From the NCBI GenBank assembly GCA_016793415.1, contig JAEUMC010000884.1:1-10794 (forward strand): a stretch of DNA of 10,794 nt, written 5' to 3'. Source of the stretch: Devosia sp. Its GTDB lineage: Bacteria > Pseudomonadota > Alphaproteobacteria > Rhizobiales > Devosiaceae. The notes below the pieces were generated by a model. That model was not told the origin of the DNA. It searched no databases and saw only the letters and a program-made list of their open reading frames with translations. Positions 7,232 to 10,794 of this stretch are shown here, piece by piece. Position 1 is the first letter of the stretch. Each line of letters starts with the position of its first letter. A program made the translations under genes and the position numbers.

Positions 7232-7236
7232 CGCTG

Positions 7237-8340
7237 ATGACCCACCCCCTGACCGACCGCCAGCTCAACCGTGCCACCCTGGCCCGCCAGTTGCTGCTCC
7301 AGCGCAGCGACATGTCGATTACCGTCACCATTGCCTGGCTGCTCGGCATGCAGGCGCAGCAGACCCACGATCCCTATATCGGGCTGTGGTCCCGGCTGAA
7401 CGGTTTCACCCACGAGGCCCTGACCGCGCTGATCGTCGAGCGCAGTTTGGCCCGCGCCACCACCATGCGCGGCACGCTGCACCTCCACACTGCCGACGAC
7501 CTGATCGGCATCCGCGCCCTGGTGCAGCCGTTCCTCCGTTCGGTCTGGCAGAGCAATTTCCGGAAGCGCTTCGGCGACAATGACGAGGCCCAGGTGCTGG
7601 AGTTGGCCCGTGCGCTGCTCGACGCCGAACCGATGACCGCCGGCCAGCTCGGCAAGCGCCTCGCCGAGCGCTTCCCCACTGCCGAACCGCTGGCGATGAC
7701 CATGTTGTTGCAAACCTCCGACGCACTGATCCAGATCCCGCCCACTCGCATCTGGGGCTCGGGCCACGCCCCGCTGCTGACCCGCCTCGACAACTGGTTG
7801 CCCGCCCCGCGCGACCGTGCGTTCGCCCGCGAAACCCTGGTGCGCCGCTACCTCGCCGCCTATGGACCGGCCAGCGTCGCCGACATGCAGAGCTGGTCGC
7901 GTCTCACCAAACTGAGCGAAGTGTTCGAAGCGCTCCGCCCCCAACTCGTCAGCTTCATCGCCCCCGATGGTCGCGAGCTGTTCGACCTGCCCGAGGCGCC
8001 GCGCCCCGATGCCGACACGCCCGCACCGATCCGCTTCATGCCGTTGTTCGAAAATGCCTTTCTCGGCTACGATAACCGACGCCGCGTGCTCGCCGAAGAC
8101 GACGAAAAACGCGGCGACTTCCTGCACGACGCCAGGCCCTCGGTGCTGGTCGACGGCATCATCTCCGCCGCCTGGGCCATCGACAGCAAAAAGGGCGCGG
8201 CGGTGCTGACCGTCACGCCCTATCACAAGCTCAGGAAGAAGGAGGTCGCCGAGATCGAGCGTGAGGGATTAGCGTTCCTGCGCTTCATGGAGGAGAAAGC
8301 CGAAAGCTTCGATGTGCGCGTGCTGGCGGTACCGGCCTGA
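7237..8340 (+). CDS. AlkZ-like winged-helix protein, probable DNA glycosylase family
   Basis: This 367-aa protein belongs to the winged-helix DNA-binding family that includes Streptomyces AlkZ and E. coli YcaQ (HTH_42/PF06224 type). Those enzymes remove alkylated bases and unhook interstrand crosslinks. Their active site is a short QxQ (AlkZ) or QxD (YcaQ) motif. Here residues 35-41 read LLGMQAQ, giving Q39-A40-Q41, followed by HDPYIGLWSRL as is usual in the family. ATTMRGTLHLHTADD (about residues 72-86) is a second conserved block, and the C-terminus ends in a KL-rich helix and short strand. The start is fixed by aaggagg 5 nt upstream. It is a single gene divergent from lrgA and convergent with cpdR, with a repeat after its stop. 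The family call is by recognition of motifs; glycosylase activity is inferred from the intact QxQ, since many members are uncharacterised. Confidence 0.82.
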   Translation: MTHPLTDRQLNRATLARQLLLQRSDMSITVTIAWLLGMQAQQTHDPYIGLWSRLNGFTHEALTALIVERSLARATTMRGTLHLHTADDLIGIRALVQPFLRSVWQSNFRKRFGDNDEAQVLELARALLDAEPMTAGQLGKRLAERFPTAEPLAMTMLLQTSDALIQIPPTRIWGSGHAPLLTRLDNWLPAPRDRAFARETLVRRYLAAYGPASVADMQSWSRLTKLSEVFEALRPQLVSFIAPDGRELFDLPEAPRPDADTPAPIRFMPLFENAFLGYDNRRRVLAEDDEKRGDFLHDARPSVLVDGIISAAWAIDSKKGAAVLTVTPYHKLRKKEVAEIEREGLAFLRFMEEKAESFDVRVLAVPA

Positions 8341-8369
8341 GGCCTCGCATCGGTGGTTCGGCTCAAGCG

Positions 8370-8523
8370 CCCCTCGCCCCTGAGGGGAGAGGGTAGTGAA
8401 GCTAGGACCGCAAGGTCCGTAGCGGAACTGGGTGAGGGGTTCAGCTTCTCAGCGAGCGCGCAATTGCACCGCTTCACCCCTCATCCGGCGCTACGCGCCA
8501 CCTTCTCCCCTGAGGGGCGAAGC
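8370..8523 (-). repeat. RIME/BIME-like mosaic palindromic element, copy B (inverted)
   Basis: This is the inverted counterpart of 5869-6022, in the gap between the converging AlkZ-like and cpdR genes. On the plus strand the stems are ccctcgcccc/ggggagaggg (8371-8380 with 8384-8393, one mismatch) and ggacc-gcaa-ggtcc (8405-8418). The long-range stem tgaggggt (8433-8440) pairs with accccctca-type sequence (8476-8483) and is extended past a TC/TC mismatch. Then come ggcgc-tac-gcgcc (8487-8499) and ccttctcccc with a decayed partner (8501-8523). The ggcgc/gcgcc stem replaces ggcc/ggcc of copy A: the sequence differs but pairing is kept. A separate small gggg-agc-cccc hairpin (8529-8539) follows. 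The remaining bases of the 209-bp gap show nothing else. Confidence 0.85.
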
Positions 8524-8549
8524 GATCAGGGGAGCCCCCAACCCCGCCT

Positions 8550-8960
8550 TCACCCCATCATCGCCTGGCGGGCCAGCGAAATAATCTCTGGTGGCCGCCC
8601 GGCAAGGGCGTCGTCGACCTTTTCGAGTACTTGCGCCAGCGTGAACGGCTTGGGGATCACGTCATAGATCAGCTGGTCGAGCCCGTGCGCCCGCTCGCGC
8701 TGGTCGGCAAAGCCGGTCATCAGCATGATGGTGACCTCGGGCCAGGCCGAAGCGACGTTGAGCGCCAGTGCGATGCCATCCATCACCGGCATCTTGATGT
8801 CGGAGAGCAGGAGGTCGAAGCGGCCCTGCTCTTCCTGCATGACCTCGGCGGCGAGCCCGCCATCCTCGGCTTCCACCACGTCGTGGCCCATATGCGCGAG
8901 CGCCCGCGATACGAACGCGCGCACGCCATCATCGTCTTCGGCAAGCAGGATTCTGGCCAT
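8550..8960 (-). CDS. cpdR: CpdR-type single-domain response regulator
   Basis: This 136-aa protein is a stand-alone CheY-like receiver with no output domain. The acidic pocket E8-D9-D10, the phospho-acceptor D54 (in LLLSDIKMP), T82 (LMTG) and K104 (PKPF) are all present. The stretches MDGIALALNVA and GFADQRERAHGLD closely match Caulobacter CpdR. There the unphosphorylated protein binds ClpX, brings ClpXP to the pole and primes degradation of substrates such as PdeA and, indirectly, CtrA; phosphorylation through CckA-ChpT blocks this. About 15 residues follow the receiver fold, ending in MMG rather than the two alanines I recall for Caulobacter. The ATG overlaps the stop of the zinc-ribbon gene by one base (TGATG), so the two are probably translated together. 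No histidine kinase is nearby, as expected for a phosphorelay shared genome-wide. Confidence 0.9.
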   Translation of the reverse strand: MARILLAEDDDGVRAFVSRALAHMGHDVVEAEDGGLAAEVMQEEQGRFDLLLSDIKMPVMDGIALALNVASAWPEVTIMLMTGFADQRERAHGLDQLIYDVIPKPFTLAQVLEKVDDALAGRPPEIISLARQAMMG

Positions 8961-9904
8961 CAGTCTACGGTCTCTACAGGTATCTCATTGGTCGCCGCAG
9001 GCGGGATCGCCGCGACGTTCTGCCGGCTCGAGGCGAAGCTCAGGCTGAGCTGCGTCGCCCCCTCGGGTGGCGACGCCAGTTCGGCCGAAAAGGCCACAGC
9101 CTCGCCTGGCTCCACATCGGGTGCCGGCGGCATGACGCTCCATTGGTAGAGCGGTGCGCCCTTTGCATCGAGGAGGCTCACCACCACCGGCGGCACCACG
9201 ACCCGGCGCGCTTCGACGCCACGAATGGTGGCGGTGACGCTGATCACGTCGCTGTCGCCGCGACGGCTCATCACGGTCGAAACTTGCGAGAACTCGAGCC
9301 CGACGACGTTCACCCCCATGCCGAGGGCCGAATAGACCCCGGCCATCGCTGGAGCGAGCTTGACGATCTCGGTGCGAAACAGCAGTCCGCCGGCGACCAC
9401 CGCGACCAGCAGGCAGACCGCCCCGATGCGGATCACCCGGAACAGCTTGGCGGCCGGCAGCCGGCGCGCCACCGCGCGCTGGCGCTTTTCAAGCTTGCCG
9501 TTCGCAACCCGTTCGGCGGCCGTGGGCTTGGCCGGGGGCGGCGGAGCTGGCGCCGGGTCGGCGGGCTTCGGCGCGATCGCGGCTTTGATCTCGGCGATCG
9601 AGCGCACCACCTCGGGCGGCGGCGCTCCATCGGGCATCACGCCGCGTAGCGACGCAGGAATCTCGGCGATGCCGGTACGATTCTCGATCGCCTTGAACTC
9701 GCGATCGAGCGCCTCTTCCTCGGTCGGCGTGAACAGCTTGTCGTCGTCAGGCGGCGCCGTCTGGGCTTCAGCCATCCAGGCCTTGCCGCAATGCGCGCAG
9801 CTGACCTTGCGGCCGCGCGGCCCAAGCGTTTCGGGCGGCACCTGGTAACGCGTGCCGCAATGCGGGCAGGCGATGACGACCGTCGCTGGCTGGGGTGAAC
9901 GCAT
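8960..9904 (-). CDS. MJ0042-type zinc-ribbon, single-pass membrane protein of unknown function
   Basis: This 314-aa protein has three parts. The N-terminus is an MJ0042-type zinc ribbon with C13-x2-C16 and C36-x2-C39, the knuckles ACPHCG and CAHCG. An acidic, then Pro/Ala-rich linker follows (about 50-130; APAPPPPAKP near 118-127), then a basic stretch. One membrane helix spans about 157-177. The last 135 residues alternate strand-like segments and look like a small beta-sandwich outside the membrane, similar in layout to the zinc-ribbon/DUF3426 proteins of other proteobacteria. No catalytic motif is visible. By the basic-before-helix rule the zinc ribbon is cytoplasmic and the tail periplasmic. 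Its stop overlaps the cpdR start, and it is divergent from ftsE across 170 bp. That position suggests a cell-envelope or division role, but the function is unknown. No ribosome site precedes the ATG. Confidence 0.82.
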   Translation of the reverse strand: MRSPQPATVVIACPHCGTRYQVPPETLGPRGRKVSCAHCGKAWMAEAQTAPPDDDKLFTPTEEEALDREFKAIENRTGIAEIPASLRGVMPDGAPPPEVVRSIAEIKAAIAPKPADPAPAPPPPAKPTAAERVANGKLEKRQRAVARRLPAAKLFRVIRIGAVCLLVAVVAGGLLFRTEIVKLAPAMAGVYSALGMGVNVVGLEFSQVSTVMSRRGDSDVISVTATIRGVEARRVVVPPVVVSLLDAKGAPLYQWSVMPPAPDVEPGEAVAFSAELASPPEGATQLSLSFASSRQNVAAIPPAATNEIPVETVD

Positions 9905-9913
9905 GGCGGCAAA

Positions 9914-9942
9914 GCTAGCGGCGGCGGGTTAAGTTTCCTCAA
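9914..9942 (-). promoter_or_regulatory. Candidate promoter for zinc-ribbon gene and cpdR, possibly leaderless
   Basis: On the minus strand ttgagg (9942-9937) is followed after 17 bp by gctagc (9919-9914). Alphaproteobacterial housekeeping promoters favour TTGACG-like -35 and GCTA-type -10 boxes. Transcription would begin around 9907, only a few bases before the ATG at 9904, which itself has no Shine-Dalgarno. This fits a leaderless mRNA. It is a prediction from pattern only. Confidence 0.42.
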
Positions 9943-10013
9943 ACCTGAACGTCGAAACTGCCGAGGCTGCCACCTGGCGCGACCAAGATTTGGGCTGAAT
10001 TATGGGTGAGAAC

Positions 10014-10027
10014 CCCGCCCCGGCGGG
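10014..10027. other. GC-rich hairpin upstream of ftsE
   Basis: The arms cccgcc (10014-10019) and ggcggg (10022-10027) form a perfect 6-bp dyad around two bases. It occupies the place where a -35 box would be expected for the -10-like sequence at 10038-10043. It may be an operator, the terminator-like end of a short RNA, or chance. There is no U-tract behind it. Confidence 0.35.
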
Positions 10028-10034
10028 ATGCCGC

Positions 10035-10043
10035 TGTTATGAT
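10035..10043 (+). promoter_or_regulatory. Extended -10-like element upstream of ftsE
   Basis: The sequence tgttatgat contains tatgat (one mismatch to tataat) preceded by TG one base upstream, the extended -10 arrangement that can work without a -35 box. Transcription would start near 10050, leaving a leader of about 25 nt with ggag at 10060-10063 as ribosome site. No matching -35 exists at 17 bp. Confidence 0.4.
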
Positions 10044-10074
10044 GCCTCACAACTGATTCGGAGCGGATGGCCCG

Positions 10075-10734
10075 GTGATCGAGTTCTCCAATGTCGGCCT
10101 GCGCTATGGGCAGGGGCCTGAGATCCTCCGCGATCTCAATTTCCGCATCGAACCCGGCACGTTCCATTTCCTCACCGGCCCTTCCGGGTCGGGCAAGACC
10201 TCGCTGCTGAAATTGCTGCTGCTGTCGCTGCGGCCGACCCGCGGCCGGGTCACCCTGTTCGGCAAGGATACCTCCTCGCTCGACCAGGATGCGCTCTTAC
10301 AGATGCGCCGCCATATCGGCATCGTGTTCCAGGAATTCCGCCTGCTCGACCACCTCACCACTTTCGAAAACGTGGCGCTGCCGCTGCGCGTGCTCGGCGA
10401 ACCCGAAGCGAGCTACCGCGCCAACGTCACCGAGCTCTTGGAATGGGTCGGCCTCGGCCAGCGCCTCGATGCATTGCCGGCCGTGCTGTCGGGCGGCGAG
10501 AAGCAGCGCGCCGCCATCGCCCGCGCGGTGATCGGCCGGCCGGACATCCTGTTGGCGGACGAGCCCACCGGCAACGTCGATCCCGAGTTGTCGCTGCGCC
10601 TGGTGCGGCTCTTCGCCGAACTCAACAAGATGGGAACGACCATCATCCTCGCGACGCACGAATTGCCGCTGCTCGATGCTTTCCCCTTTCCGCGCATGAT
10701 CCTCAACGAGGGGGAGATCGTCTTTGCCGATTGA
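10075..10734 (+). CDS. ftsE: Cell division ATP-binding protein FtsE
   Basis: This 219-aa ABC-type ATPase pairs with the membrane protein FtsX at the division septum and, by ATP cycles, activates periplasmic murein hydrolases or their activators. All ABC motifs are intact: Walker A GPSGSGKT (35-42), Q-loop Q86 in GIVFQEFRLL, signature LSGGE (138-142), Walker B ILLADE with D162 and E163, D-loop NVD, and switch H195 in ATHE. The VFQEFRLLDHLTTFENVALPL stretch and the short length are characteristic of FtsE rather than of LolD or MacB. The start is GTG at 10075, preceded by GGAG at 10060-10063. The ATG at 10067 is out of frame. ftsX begins inside its last codons. The gene lies opposite the zinc-ribbon/cpdR pair. 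Confidence 0.96.
   Translation: MIEFSNVGLRYGQGPEILRDLNFRIEPGTFHFLTGPSGSGKTSLLKLLLLSLRPTRGRVTLFGKDTSSLDQDALLQMRRHIGIVFQEFRLLDHLTTFENVALPLRVLGEPEASYRANVTELLEWVGLGQRLDALPAVLSGGEKQRAAIARAVIGRPDILLADEPTGNVDPELSLRLVRLFAELNKMGTTIILATHELPLLDAFPFPRMILNEGEIVFAD
10711..10716 (+). promoter_or_regulatory. Ribosome site deciding the ftsX start
   Basis: The sequence ggggag inside the ftsE 3' end lies 7 nt before a TTG at 10724. This spacing supports TTG as the ftsX start, since no ATG or GTG in that frame lies nearby after the ftsE stop (the first GTG is at 10790). Confidence 0.6.
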
Positions 10735-10794
10735 GCTGAAGCTCCCCCGCTTCGCCGGGATCGAGAACCGCGAGCGTGCCGCCGCCATCGTGCC
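10724..10794 (+). CDS. ftsX: Cell division protein FtsX, N-terminus only (3'-truncated by window edge)
   Basis: An open frame from TTG 10724 overlaps the ftsE stop by 11 bases and runs off the window, encoding MPIELKLPRFAGIENRERAA and a few more residues. This would be the cytoplasmic N-terminal tail that precedes the first membrane helix of FtsX, the membrane partner of FtsE. The identification rests mainly on position, since ftsE is nearly always followed by an overlapping ftsX, and on the well-placed ggggag ribosome site. The 23 residues seen are too few to recognise the family by themselves. Confidence 0.7.
   Translation, partial: MPIELKLPRFAGIENRERAAAIV

Larger units (their letters stand above)
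9905..10074. other. Divergent control region zinc-ribbon gene / ftsE
   Basis: These 170 bp hold the candidate minus-strand promoter at 9914-9942, a GC-rich hairpin at 10014-10027 and an extended -10-like sequence at 10035-10043 towards ftsE. A single ttaacc half-match to the CtrA recognition sequence lies on the minus strand at 9932-9927, too weak to call as a site. No coding sequence is visible. Confidence 0.6.

Noticed and set aside
6901..7236. Upstream extension of the AlkZ-like reading frame by 112 codons
   Set aside because: It runs antisense over lrgA, is low-complexity in composition and has no ribosome site, whereas the ATG at 7237 has aaggagg 5 nt upstream and begins where the family begins.
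8816..9649. Plus-strand open frames opposite cpdR and the zinc-ribbon gene (for example 9143-9649)
   Set aside because: They are antisense to recognised genes, rich in His/Arg/Asp, and lack ribosome sites and recognisable domains.
9927..9943. CtrA-type binding site (ttaa-N7-caaa)
   Set aside because: Only one half matches TTAA; the second half has two mismatches and the long half-site TTAACCAT matches only six of eight. Attractive beside cpdR, but too weak to call.

Overview
The window reads as a chromosomal stretch of an alphaproteobacterium of the Rhizobiales/Hyphomicrobiales type, possibly a Devosia relative. The evidence is high GC with strong third-position GC bias, a CpdR-type receiver beside a zinc-ribbon membrane protein and ftsEX, a tlpA/argH divergent pair, and intergenic palindromic mosaics like those known from rhizobia. 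The genus is an inference from remembered gene order and protein resemblance; no search was run. Nothing marks it as a mobile island.

Layout, left to right: the 3' end of polA (+); a minus-strand pair tlpA-pfkB; a plus-strand run argH, chaC-like, lysA; a minus-strand pair lrgA-lrgB; a plus-strand AlkZ-like winged-helix gene; a minus-strand pair of a zinc-ribbon membrane protein and cpdR; then ftsE and the first codons of ftsX (+). Coding density is high and several junctions are overlapped or only a few bases apart, which suggests translational coupling: tlpA/pfkB 3 bp apart, lrgA/lrgB ATGA overlap, zinc-ribbon/cpdR TGATG overlap, ftsE/ftsX overlap.

Functionally the window is mostly housekeeping: DNA repair synthesis (polA), arginine and lysine biosynthesis (argH, lysA), cytochrome oxidase/thiol-redox maturation (tlpA), glutathione turnover (chaC-like), pyruvate/glycolate-type export or murein-hydrolase control (lrgAB), probable DNA alkylation or crosslink repair (AlkZ-like), cell-cycle proteolysis (cpdR) and division (ftsEX).

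The most distinctive structure is not a gene. All three convergent (3'-to-3') junctions carry hairpin-rich repeats of one family. Two are about 154-bp copies in opposite orientation (5869-6022 and 8370-8523), with five stem structures each. One internal stem differs in sequence between the copies but stays paired, a sign of selected structure. The third (680-716) looks like a single-hairpin short form. Other points worth attention are the AlkZ-like protein with an intact QxQ motif, a ChaC-like protein with its YGSL motif changed to LSSL, and a possible leaderless promoter driving the zinc-ribbon/cpdR pair.
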